A DNA stretch of 14,442 nt from Chloroflexota bacterium (GCA_031177555.1 JAPSGM010000020.1:1-14442); one strand, 5' to 3'; positions 7,064 to 13,840 are shown, counted from the stretch's first letter. The notes: generated by a model not told the origin, from the sequence alone. Numbers and translations: made by a program.

Positions 7064-8067
7064 GCCAGCACCGCCTCCAGCTCCGCGCCGGAGATGACGA
7101 CGCCCCGCTCCGCGGCGTCGACCATGGCCCGGGCCAGCAGCAGCGCCACCATCGCCTCGCGCGGGTCCACCGGCGGCGGGCCGCCGTCGCGGACCGCCTG
7201 CGCGAAGGCCTCCAGCTCGACCAGCAGGGGCTCACGGCGCGCCACCTCGCGCCGCAGGGCCCTGCCCTCGGCCACCGGCGAGTCAGCCGGGTTGGGATGG
7301 AAGGTGAGCTCCTGGCTCAGGTAGTCGGCCACGTACATGCCCCGCTCGCCGATGACCGACAGCCTGCGCTGCTTGACCGGCGTCAGCCAGTTGATGTCGA
7401 GCACGCCCACAGCTCCGTTGGCGAACTTCATGACGCCCACGAACAGGTCCTCGTGCTCGGTGTGGATGCGCCGCTCGGTCTCGGCGTGGACCCGCACCGG
7501 GTCGGATTCGAGCAGGAAGCGCATGACGTCCAGGTCGTGCGGGGCCAGGTCGACCACCACGCCGACGTCGCGGATGCGGGCCGGGAACGGCCCCAGGCGG
7601 GTGGCGTGGATCTCGAACACGCGGCCCAGCTCCCCGTCTGCCAGGCGGCGGCGCAGCTCGCGGATCGCCGGGTTGAAGCGCTCGATGTGGCCCACGCTCA
7701 ACAGCAGGCCGGCCTCGCCGGCGGCCGTGATCATGCGCTCCGCCTCCGCACGGGTCGCGGCGATGGGCTTCTCCACGAGCACGTTGGCGCCCGCCTCCAG
7801 CGCCGCCAGCACGATCGGCAGGTGCAGCGACGTCGGGGCCGCCACGCTGACGACGTCCAGCGACTCCTCGGCCAGCATGGCGACCGGATCGCGGTAGCCG
7901 CGCCGGGCGGTCTCCCGCGTCTCGCGGTCGAGTGCCTCGGCGTCCGGATCGGCCACGGCCACCACCTCGACGCCGGGCACGGTCGCCCACACCCGCGCAT
8001 GGTTGCGGCCCATCATCCCGAGGCCGGCCACGCCGGCTCTCAGCGGACGTGGAAACCCGTCGCTCAC
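7060..8067 (-). CDS. wbpB: Gfo/Idh/MocA oxidoreductase, probable UDP-GlcNAcA 3-dehydrogenase (WbpB-like)
   Basis: A 335-residue NAD(P)-dependent sugar oxidoreductase. The N-terminal Rossmann fold starts GVAGLGMMGRNHARVWA (12-28). EKP, the cofactor and active-site motif, is at 99-101 (NVLVEKPIA). GHIERFNPAIREL (126-138) and DLAPHDLD (173-180, with His177) complete the active-site region. In the WbpB step it oxidises C3 of UDP-GlcNAcA to the 3-keto sugar, with the cofactor recycled at the expense of 2-oxoglutarate in characterised homologues. The family is broad, so the specific call leans on position between the aminotransferase and the 6-dehydrogenase. The frame is open far upstream, but the start is GTG at 8067-8065, overlapping the wbpE stop (GTGA) just ahead of the Rossmann strand. 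The ribosome site is weak, consistent with translational coupling. Confidence 0.85.
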   Translation of the reverse strand: MSDGFPRPLRAGVAGLGMMGRNHARVWATVPGVEVVAVADPDAEALDRETRETARRGYRDPVAMLAEESLDVVSVAAPTSLHLPIVLAALEAGANVLVEKPIAATRAEAERMITAAGEAGLLLSVGHIERFNPAIRELRRRLADGELGRVFEIHATRLGPFPARIRDVGVVVDLAPHDLDVMRFLLESDPVRVHAETERRIHTEHEDLFVGVMKFANGAVGVLDINWLTPVKQRRLSVIGERGMYVADYLSQELTFHPNPADSPVAEGRALRREVARREPLLVELEAFAQAVRDGGPPPVDPREAMVALLLARAMVDAAERGVVISGAELEAVLA

Positions 8068-9167
8068 GCGCGCGTTCCGGACGGTATCGGCCCCAGCTCG
8101 GCGGCCACCTCGTTCACGGCGCCGATGACCGTCGACACCTCGTCCTCGGTCAGCGAAGGATGCACGGGGATGGAAAGCACCTCCCCGGCGAGGCGCTCGG
8201 CGACCGGGAACCGCTGCTCGCCGTAGCCGAGGGCGAGGAGCGGCTTCTGGCGATGCACCGGGATCGGGTAGTAGACGCCGGTCCCCACGCCCCGCCGGCG
8301 AAGCCGCTCGGCGAACTCGTCCCGTTGCGCGACGCGAATCGTGTACTGATGGTAGGCGTGGGTCACCCCAAGCCGCACGGCCGGCGTGACGACGCCGCGC
8401 AGCTCGCGGTCGTAGCGCGCGGCGATGGCGCGCCGCCGCTCGTTGAGGGCGGGCAGCTTCGGCAGCTGGGCCAACCCGATCGCGGCGTGGACATCGGTCA
8501 TGCGGAAGTTGTAGCCGACAATCTCGTGGTGGTACCGCACCCGCATGCCATGCTCGCGGAGCAGCCGGGCACGCTCGGCCAGGTCCCCGTCGGCGGTGGT
8601 CAGCATGCCGCCCTCCGCGGTGGTCATGTTCTTGGTCGGGTAGAAGCTGAAGCAGCCGATCCCCCAGCTGCCGGACCTCCGCTCGCCGATGGCCGCGCCG
8701 TGCGCCTGGGCGGCGTCCTCCACCAGGGCCAGCCCGCGGCGCTCGGCGACGGCCTGCAGCGCCGGCAGGTCGGCCGGCTGGCCGTACAGGCTTACCGGCA
8801 GGACGGCGCGGGTCCGCGGCGTGACGGCGGCCTCGACGTGGGCCGGATCGATGCAGAAGTCCGCCTCGCCGACGTCGACGAAGACCGGGCGCGCCCCGGC
8901 ATGCAGCACCGTGCTGGCGCTGGCGATGAAGGTGAACGGCACGGTGATGACCTCGTCGCCCTCGCCCACGCCGGACGCCAGCAGGGCCAGGTGCAGGGCG
9001 GTGGTCCCGGAGCTGGTGGCCACCGCGTGCGGGACGCCGACGAAGGCCGCGAACGCCTCCTCCAGCTGCCGGACCCGCTCGCCCTGCGCCAGCATGCCGG
9101 ACTCCAGCGCGGCCCGGACGCTCCGCTTCTCCTCCTCGCCCATCTGCGGGCGCGCGATGGGGATCAC
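8064..9167 (-). CDS. wbpE: DegT/DnrJ/EryC1 PLP sugar aminotransferase (WbpE-like)
   Basis: A 367-residue fold-type I PLP enzyme. It has the family landmarks in order: IPIARPQMGEEE at the N-terminus, TSSGTTALHLAL (51-62), EVITVPFTFIASAS (72-85), EDAAQAHGA (150-158, with Asp151 to contact the PLP pyridine nitrogen), SFYPTKNMTTAEGG (174-187) with the Schiff-base Lys179, GYNFRMTDVHAAIGLAQL, and the C-terminal HAYHQYTIR and YYPIPVH. It should transfer an amino group from glutamate to the 3-keto-UDP-GlcNAcA made by the downstream oxidoreductase, giving UDP-GlcNAc(3NH2)A. The regenerated 2-oxoglutarate links it to that partner. GTG at 9167-9165 overlaps the wbpI stop (GTGA), with GGGAGG at 9183-9178. 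That ribosome site is also part of a small hairpin. Related enzymes act at C4 of other sugars, so the C3 assignment rests on the gene set. Confidence 0.88.
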   Translation of the reverse strand: MIPIARPQMGEEEKRSVRAALESGMLAQGERVRQLEEAFAAFVGVPHAVATSSGTTALHLALLASGVGEGDEVITVPFTFIASASTVLHAGARPVFVDVGEADFCIDPAHVEAAVTPRTRAVLPVSLYGQPADLPALQAVAERRGLALVEDAAQAHGAAIGERRSGSWGIGCFSFYPTKNMTTAEGGMLTTADGDLAERARLLREHGMRVRYHHEIVGYNFRMTDVHAAIGLAQLPKLPALNERRRAIAARYDRELRGVVTPAVRLGVTHAYHQYTIRVAQRDEFAERLRRRGVGTGVYYPIPVHRQKPLLALGYGEQRFPVAERLAGEVLSIPVHPSLTEDEVSTVIGAVNEVAAELGPIPSGTRA

Positions 9168-10297
9168 GCGGAGGTGACCTCCCGGTCGCCGGCCAGGCGC
9201 TGGAGGTCCTGCAGCGCCGCCACGATCCGCCGGGCCGCGTGGCCGTCGCCGAAGGGCTCGGGCCGCGGTCGCGCCCGGTCCAGCGCCTCGGCATCCTCAA
9301 GCGCGGCCCGGATGGCGGCGGCATCGGGCCCGACCAGGCGGTTCCAGCCGCCCTCCAGCGTCTCGGTCCACTCCGTCTCGCCGCGCAGCGTGAGGCAGGG
9401 CACCCCGGCGAGATAGGCCTCCTTCTGCACGCCGCCGGAGTCGGTCGCCACGGCTCGCGCCGACCGCTCGAGGGCGACCATCTCCAGGTAGCCCACCGGA
9501 TCCAGAGGCAGGACGTTGGCAGGGAGCGCCAGGTCCGCGCTCCGCAGCGTGGCGGCGGTTCGCGGATGGACCGGGAAGAGGACCGCGCATTCCGCCGCCC
9601 GCGCCCCCGGGGCCACCGCCGCCCCCAGCGCCGACAGCCAGCCGGCCAGGCGGGTCGGGTCGTCAACGTTCTCGGCGCGGTGCAGCGTGAGCAGCACGTA
9701 GCCGGGGTGCTCCGCCGCTTCCCGATGCAGCCGCTCCCGGGCGCGCGGTGCCGCCCAGGCAAAGGCGTCGACCATCACGTCGCCGACCAGCGCGGCGCGG
9801 TCCGCCAGGCCCTCGCGCGCCAGGTTGTCCATGGCGGTCGCCGTGGGCGCCAGCAACAGGTCGGCAAGGTGGTCGGCGACGGTTCGATTGCGCTCCTCGG
9901 GCATGGCCGGGTTGAAGGAGCGCAGGCCCGCTTCCACGTGCGCCAGCCACGGGCGCCGGCCGCCGGGGTAGGCGACCTTGGCGGCCGCCAGGGCTCCGGC
10001 CAGGGTCGAGTTGGTGTCGCCGTAGACGAGGACGCCGTCCGGCTGGTGCTCGAGCAGGACCGGCTCGAGCCGCCGCAGCATTTCGCCGGTCTGCCGCCCG
10101 TGGGAGCCGCTGCCGACCCCCAGGTTCACGTCCGGCTCAGCCATCTCCAGGTCGCGGAAGAAGGCCGCGCTCATCGCGTCGTCATAGTGCTGGCCGGTGT
10201 GGACCAGCAGCTCGGCGTGCGCGCGGCGCAGCTCCCGGCTGACGGGCGCCGCCTTCACGAACTGCGGCCGGGCGCCGACGACGGTGACGATCTTCAA
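9164..10297 (-). CDS. wbpI: UDP-2,3-diacetamido-2,3-dideoxyglucuronate 2-epimerase (WbpI-like, WecB family)
   Basis: A 377-residue non-hydrolysing UDP-HexNAc 2-epimerase of GT-B fold, which inverts C2 by transient UDP release. Motifs are KIVTVVGARPQFVKAAPV (2-19), HTGQHYDDAMSAAFF (33-47), VYGDTNSTLAGALAAAK (91-107, Asp94), HVEAGLRSFNPAMPEERNR (120-138, Glu122 and the Glu pair), LLTLHRAENVD, PVHPRT, and DSGGVQKEAYLAGVPCLTLR followed by GETEWTETLEGGWNRLVG. The TEWxET form, in place of the TERPE seen in UDP-GlcNAc 2-epimerases such as WecB, is what I recall from the WbpI subgroup, so epimerisation to UDP-ManNAc(3NAc)A is favoured. TTG at 10297-10295 overlaps the wbpD stop (TTGA), with GGGAGG seven bases upstream. 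No earlier in-frame start suits the conserved N-terminus. Confidence 0.88.
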   Translation of the reverse strand: MKIVTVVGARPQFVKAAPVSRELRRAHAELLVHTGQHYDDAMSAAFFRDLEMAEPDVNLGVGSGSHGRQTGEMLRRLEPVLLEHQPDGVLVYGDTNSTLAGALAAAKVAYPGGRRPWLAHVEAGLRSFNPAMPEERNRTVADHLADLLLAPTATAMDNLAREGLADRAALVGDVMVDAFAWAAPRARERLHREAAEHPGYVLLTLHRAENVDDPTRLAGWLSALGAAVAPGARAAECAVLFPVHPRTAATLRSADLALPANVLPLDPVGYLEMVALERSARAVATDSGGVQKEAYLAGVPCLTLRGETEWTETLEGGWNRLVGPDAAAIRAALEDAEALDRARPRPEPFGDGHAARRIVAALQDLQRLAGDREVTSA

Positions 10298-10902
10298 GCC
10301 TCGGCCTCCCGTGGAGCCTGCGGCGGGAAGGGGCGGCCGCAGAGTGGGCACGCGCCGGCATAGGGCTCGCCCTCGTCGTCGTCGCGCAGCGGCTGCCCGC
10401 AGGCGCAGGCCCCGCCGATGCGGCGGGCCGGGTTGCCGGCGACCAGCTCGTGGTCGGCCACGTCCCGGGTGACGACCGAGCCCGCGCCGACCATCGCCCA
10501 CCGCCCGATGGTCACGCCCGGCAGGATGGTCGCGTTCGCGCCGATGGCGGCTCCCATCCGCACCCGGCTTGGGACGACGACCCAGTCGGCATCGGCCTTG
10601 GAGGAGCCGTCGGCGTTGATGGCGCGTGGCAGCCGGTCGTTCGTGAAGCAGGCGTGCGGACCGATGAAGACGCCGTCCTCCACCGTCACGCCGCGGTACA
10701 GGCTCACGTTGTTCTGGACCTTGACCCGGTCACCGATGACCACGTCGACGTCGACGTAGGCGTTCTTGCCGATGGTGCAGCCGGCACCGATACGGGCACC
10801 CTCCCGCACCTGGGCCTGGTTCCAGACGCTGGTGCCGTGGCCGATCTGCGCCGATGGGGCGACCTCCGCGGTCGGGTGGATGCGGGCAGGCCGTTCGTTC
10901 AC
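10294..10902 (-). CDS. wbpD: UDP-GlcNAc(3NH2)A N-acetyltransferase (WbpD-like left-handed beta-helix)
   Basis: A 202-residue acyltransferase built on hexapeptide repeats. Imperfect [LIV]-G-x(4) turns run from IHPTAEVAPSAQIGHGTSVW through ARIGAGCTIGKNAYVD, DRVKVQNNVSLYRGVTVED and VFIGPHACFTNDRLPRA to IGANATILPGVTIG and GAGSVVTRDVADHELVAGNP. VQNNVSLYRGV and FTNDRLPRA are hallmarks of the WbpD branch. It should acetylate the C3 amine made by WbpE from acetyl-CoA. The C-terminus has four cysteines, CACG and CPLCG separated by an acidic linker, forming a probable zinc ribbon also seen in relatives. GTG at 10902-10900 has AAGGAG five bases upstream and follows the 35-bp gap with a TAGAAT box. It is the first gene of the tight five-gene sugar block and overlaps wbpI by four bases. 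Confidence 0.9.
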   Translation of the reverse strand: MNERPARIHPTAEVAPSAQIGHGTSVWNQAQVREGARIGAGCTIGKNAYVDVDVVIGDRVKVQNNVSLYRGVTVEDGVFIGPHACFTNDRLPRAINADGSSKADADWVVVPSRVRMGAAIGANATILPGVTIGRWAMVGAGSVVTRDVADHELVAGNPARRIGGACACGQPLRDDDEGEPYAGACPLCGRPFPPQAPREAEA

Positions 10903-10923
10903 GCGTGCTCCTTGGGAGCGTCA

Positions 10924-10929
10924 ATTCTA
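10924..10929 (-). promoter_or_regulatory. Candidate -10 box (TAGAAT) ahead of wbpD
   Basis: In the 35-bp gap between the flippase stop and the wbpD GTG, the minus strand reads TAGAAT, followed by a strong ribosome site at 10913-10908. A start about 7 bases downstream would give a leader of about 15 bases that includes AAGGAG. I see no convincing -35 box at 16-18 bases spacing. It may be an internal promoter that lets the sugar-nucleotide genes be expressed apart from rph-rdgB-flippase. Confidence 0.38.
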
Positions 10930-10937
10930 GCCGCGCG

Positions 10938-12422
10938 TCAGTCCGCAGCGGGCCGGGCCAGCAGGTCGCGCAGGCGGGCCACCGGCCCGCGCACCACCGG
11001 GATGAGCAGGAGCGCGTAGGCGGCGGCCACCGCCAGGTGCAGCATTCCCGATGCGGTCAGGCCGCCGCGTGGGCCGGTCAGCGCATCGGCGAGCGCGTCG
11101 GCGACCGCCACGGCAGCGACGCCGGCGCCCCCGATCAGGAGCAGCCGGAACAGGTCGACGGAGATCGGGTAGCTGCGCGTCGCATACCACCACGTCAGCG
11201 CGGTCAGCACGCCGTAGCCGATGAGGGTGGACCAGGCCGCGCCCATGACCCCGATGCGCGGGATCAGCACGATGTTGGCACCCACGTTCGCCGCCGCAGC
11301 GGCCAGCGTCAGCAGCGGCAGCCCCGCCGTGCGCCGCCGCAGGAAGATGGTGGAGACGATCATGAAGTACAGGCCGTAGACCAGCGAAGCCGCGGCCACG
11401 ACCGGGATGACGGTGGCGGCGACCTCAGCCTCTTCGCCCCAGCGCCTGGTGCCGAGCACGCGCGTCAGCTCGGGCGCGATCACCGACACGCCCACGGCCA
11501 GCACGGCCAGCCCGGCCATGAGCAGGGTCGTCATCTCGCGCAGGAGCGCAGGCCCGTGCTTGGCGTCGCCGCGGGCGTACCAGACGGGGACCCACGCGGC
11601 GTTGAACGACATGGCCACCAGCGCCACCGACTGCCCGAACACGTAACCGAACGAGTACACCCCCACCGCCGCCTGCGCCGCCATGGCCGGCATCCCGATC
11701 AGCAGCCCGATCAGCCACCGGTCGGAGAGGTTCAGGACCCATCCCGCCAGGCCGTGGGGCACCAGGGGCAGCCCGAATCGCAGCGTCTCGCGCGCCAGCC
11801 GGAGGTCGAAGCCGCCCCGCCGCATGCGCGCGATGACGTAGGCCGTCGCGCCCAACACTACCCCGCCGCTGGCCAGGTTGGCGAGCAGGCCGCCGGCGGC
11901 GCCCATGTCCAGCACCAGGACGAATGCCAGGACACCGGCCACCGCCACGGCAAACACTGCTAGGGCGAAGGCCACGAAGCGGCCAGGCCGCTCGATCGCG
12001 CGGAACAGGTCGGACGGGACGTACTGCGGCGCGGTGGTGGCCGTGATCGCCAGCGCCAGCAGGCCGTAGGGCAGGAAGCTGACGCCCGGGAAGATGCGGT
12101 CGAAGAACGGGGCGAGCAGCAGGGTCGCCAGCAGCGACAGCCCGATCGAGGCGACGACGGTGACCGCCGTGGCGGTGCGGTACAGCGTGGGCCGCTGGGC
12201 CGGGTGCACGTCGAAGTGGAAGCGGAGCAGGGCGCCGTCGAGCCCCAGGCGGTAGACGATCGCCAGCAGGCCGCTGAGCGAGAGCATCAGGCTCAGGACG
12301 CCGAACTCGTCGGGGCCCAGCGCGGCCGTGTAGACCGGGAGCAGGAGGAAGGTGCCGATCCGCGGCAGGAAGTTTCCGAGGGTGTAGAGCAGCGAGCCGC
12401 GCAGGAGGGCGCGCAGGCTCAT
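10938..12422 (-). CDS. Polysaccharide flippase, MATE-like (Wzx/RfbX type) membrane protein
   Basis: A 494-residue, strongly hydrophobic protein with roughly 12-14 predicted membrane helices. It begins LRALLRGSLLYTLGNFLPRI and FLLLPVYTAALGPDEFGVLS, the usual opening of the polysaccharide transporter (PST/Wzx) branch of the MOP superfamily. PLVPHGLAGWVLNLSDRWLI in the middle matches the conserved helix-7 region of these flippases. The family moves undecaprenyl-pyrophosphate-linked glycans from the cytoplasmic to the outer membrane face; its cargo is inferred to be the glycan containing the diacetamido-uronic acid made by the downstream genes. ATG at 12422-12420 overlaps the rdgB stop (ATGA) and has no clear ribosome site, so it probably depends on coupled translation. 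A lipid II flippase of the MurJ kind is less likely, given the sequence opening and the neighbours. Confidence 0.88.
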   Translation of the reverse strand: MSLRALLRGSLLYTLGNFLPRIGTFLLLPVYTAALGPDEFGVLSLMLSLSGLLAIVYRLGLDGALLRFHFDVHPAQRPTLYRTATAVTVVASIGLSLLATLLLAPFFDRIFPGVSFLPYGLLALAITATTAPQYVPSDLFRAIERPGRFVAFALAVFAVAVAGVLAFVLVLDMGAAGGLLANLASGGVVLGATAYVIARMRRGGFDLRLARETLRFGLPLVPHGLAGWVLNLSDRWLIGLLIGMPAMAAQAAVGVYSFGYVFGQSVALVAMSFNAAWVPVWYARGDAKHGPALLREMTTLLMAGLAVLAVGVSVIAPELTRVLGTRRWGEEAEVAATVIPVVAAASLVYGLYFMIVSTIFLRRRTAGLPLLTLAAAAANVGANIVLIPRIGVMGAAWSTLIGYGVLTALTWWYATRSYPISVDLFRLLLIGGAGVAAVAVADALADALTGPRGGLTASGMLHLAVAAAYALLLIPVVRGPVARLRDLLARPAAD

Positions 12423-13018
12423 GGCCCGGAAGCCAGCAGCTCGCGGATGCGCGGTACGGCGGCGGCGACCGCTCGTCCGCGGTGCGACACGCGGTCCTTC
12501 TCCCGCTCCGGCAGCTCGGCGGTGGTCCTTCCCGTTGGCAGCAGGAAGACCGGGTCGTAGCCGAAGCCGCCGGTCCCCCGCTTCTCAGTAGCGACACTGC
12601 CCTCCATGACTCCGTCGAAAAGCTCCACGTGCGGCTCCCCGTCCGGCTGCGGCACCGCCAGGGCCAGGCAGCAGACCATCCTGGCCCGACGCTCGACGAC
12701 GCCATTCAGCCGCTCCAGCAGCAGCGCCACCGGATCCTCCACATGGCCGCCGAAGCGCCCGGTGCGCACGCCGGGTCCCCAGCCAAGCGCGGCCACCTCC
12801 AGCCCCGAGTCGTCGGCCAGCGCCGGCAGGCCGCCGGCCCGGCAGAAGGCGACCGCCTTGGCCGTGGCGTTCTCGGCGTAGGTGTGGTGCGGCTCGGGCA
12901 CCTCGTCGTGCAGCCCCAGGGCCTGCGGGAGGAGGAGGCGCCCGGGGAAGCCGCCTAGTAGGCGGGCCAACTCGCGCTGCTTGCCGGGGTTGGTGGTGGC
13001 CAGTAGCAGGTCGCTCAC
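12419..13018 (-). CDS. rdgB: XTP/dITP pyrophosphatase (RdgB/HAM1 family)
   Basis: A 199-residue house-cleaning enzyme that hydrolyses XTP, ITP and dITP to the monophosphates and pyrophosphate, keeping deaminated purines out of nucleic acids. Landmarks are LLLATTNPGKQRELARLL (4-21), YAENATAKA (47-55), ALADDSGLEVAALGWGPGV (67-85) with the metal-binding Asp pair Asp69/Asp70, RTGRFGG, GTGGFGYDPVFLLPTGRTT (148-166) and KDRVSHRGRAV (174-184). Length is normal for the family. GTG at 13018-13016 overlaps the rph stop (GTGA) and puts the conserved first strand right at the N-terminus. The rph-rdgB pair is a widespread arrangement. Here its last codons overlap the flippase start, which ties a housekeeping pair to a glycan operon. 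Confidence 0.95.
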   Translation of the reverse strand: MSDLLLATTNPGKQRELARLLGGFPGRLLLPQALGLHDEVPEPHHTYAENATAKAVAFCRAGGLPALADDSGLEVAALGWGPGVRTGRFGGHVEDPVALLLERLNGVVERRARMVCCLALAVPQPDGEPHVELFDGVMEGSVATEKRGTGGFGYDPVFLLPTGRTTAELPEREKDRVSHRGRAVAAAVPRIRELLASGP

Positions 13019-13746
13019 TCGGCGACAGGTGCCTCGATGGCCGTCCGCTGCAGGTCGAAGAGCTGCCGAATGCCGGCTGCGGCGAGGTCGATCATCTGGT
13101 TCATCTGCGCCCGATCGAAGGAGCGGTGCTCGGCCGTGCCCTGCACCTCGACGAAGCGGTCGTCGTCGGTCATCACCACATTGAAGTCGACGTCCGCGCT
13201 GGAGTCCTCCACGTAGTTCAGGTCGAGCAGGATGGCTCCGCCCGCCATTCCCACGCTGACCGCCGCCACCTGGCCGGTCAGCAGCTGGCCCATCCCGTAG
13301 CGCTTCATGGCCCGCGCCAGGGCAACGTAGGCACCGGTGATGCTGGCCGTGCGGGTCCCGCCGTCGGCCTGGATCACGTCGCAGTCCACGGTGATGGTCC
13401 GCTCGCCGAGGCGCGACAGGTCCACCACCCCGCGCAGGGCGCGGCCGATCAGGCGCTGGATCTCGTGCGTCCGCCCGCCGATGCGCCCGGCGCTGGCCTC
13501 GCGCTGGGACCGCTCGGTGCCGGCCCGCGGCAGCATGCTGTACTCGGCGGTGACCCAGCCGCTGCCCTTGCCGCGCAGCCAGCCGGGCACCCGGTCGTCG
13601 ATGGTCACCGCGCAGATGACCCGCGTGTCCCCCACCCGGATGAGGACCGACCCCTCGGCGAACTTCAGGTAGTCGGGAACGATCTTGACCGGGCGCAGCT
13701 GGGTGGCGGCGCGGCCGTCGGGACGGCGCGCGGCAACGGAGGACAT
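13015..13746 (-). CDS. rph: Ribonuclease PH (tRNA 3'-end phosphorolytic exoribonuclease)
   Basis: A 243-residue enzyme of the PNPase/RNase PH fold that trims tRNA precursor 3' ends by phosphorolysis. Motifs are PDGRAATQLRPVKI (9-22), GSVLIRVGDTRVICAVT (32-48), GWVTAEYSMLPRAGTERSQR (63-82), GRTHEIQRLIGRALR (91-105), DCDVIQADGGTRTASITGA (121-139, phosphate-binding GTR), then GMAGGAILLDLNYVEDSSADVDFN and VEVQGTAE. The length fits the usual 240-260. The frame is open upstream through a terminator, but ATG at 13746-13744 is the only plausible start: the residues before it come from the intergenic region and no GTG, TTG or ATG lies between it and the TAGAAT box. There is no ribosome site, and the -10 box ends eight bases before the ATG, so translation is probably leaderless. 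Confidence 0.95.
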   Translation of the reverse strand: MSSVAARRPDGRAATQLRPVKIVPDYLKFAEGSVLIRVGDTRVICAVTIDDRVPGWLRGKGSGWVTAEYSMLPRAGTERSQREASAGRIGGRTHEIQRLIGRALRGVVDLSRLGERTITVDCDVIQADGGTRTASITGAYVALARAMKRYGMGQLLTGQVAAVSVGMAGGAILLDLNYVEDSSADVDFNVVMTDDDRFVEVQGTAEHRSFDRAQMNQMIDLAAAGIRQLFDLQRTAIEAPVAE

Positions 13747-13754
13747 CGCGGCCG

Positions 13755-13760
13755 ATTCTA
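13755..13760 (-). promoter_or_regulatory. -10 box (TAGAAT) of a probable leaderless rph promoter
   Basis: On the minus strand TAGAAT (13760-13755) is followed by CGGCCGCG and then the rph ATG at 13746. A normal -10 to start distance puts transcription initiation at or next to the A of the ATG. No purine-rich ribosome site exists in between. The -35 position (13783-13778, GGCCGG) has no consensus and lies inside a perfect 14-bp palindrome. Confidence 0.6.
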
Positions 13761-13774
13761 CGCCGGGACCCGAG

Positions 13775-13788
13775 GTTCCGGCCGGAAC
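13775..13788. promoter_or_regulatory. 14-bp perfect palindrome over the rph -35 position, possible operator
   Basis: GTTCCGGCCGGAAC reads the same on both strands. Its centre is 35.5 bases upstream of the rph ATG, which is also the predicted transcription start, so a dimeric regulator bound here would touch the -35 region. It also lies just beyond the terminator of the preceding gene and could be an accessory terminator stem, although a fold with no loop is unfavourable in RNA. The role is inferred from position only. Confidence 0.35.
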
Positions 13789-13790
13789 GA

Positions 13791-13820
13791 CGCAGGGCCG
13801 GCGTCGAAGCCGGCCCTGCG
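13791..13820 (-). terminator. Intrinsic-type terminator hairpin of the surface protein gene
   Basis: A perfect 12-bp stem, CGCAGGGCCGGC (13820-13809 on the minus strand), pairs with GCCGGCCCTGCG across the 6-base loop TTCGAC. It begins 20 bases after the stop codon of the partial gene at 13841. The minus strand continues TCGTTCC, a short and imperfect T-run. Stem strength and location make termination likely and separate this gene from rph. Confidence 0.78.
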
Positions 13821-13840
13821 CATCGGTGGTGGAGGCAGCC

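Noticed and set aside
5915..7324. Plus-strand open frame of 469 codons opposite wbpA
   Set aside because: Repetitive Gln/Arg/Val-rich antisense translation with no recognisable motif; wbpA on the minus strand has complete family motifs.
8068..9762. N-terminal extension of the wbpB frame through wbpE and wbpI
   Set aside because: The extension is Arg/Pro-rich out-of-frame translation of two well-defined genes; the true start is the GTG overlapping the wbpE stop just before the Rossmann motif.
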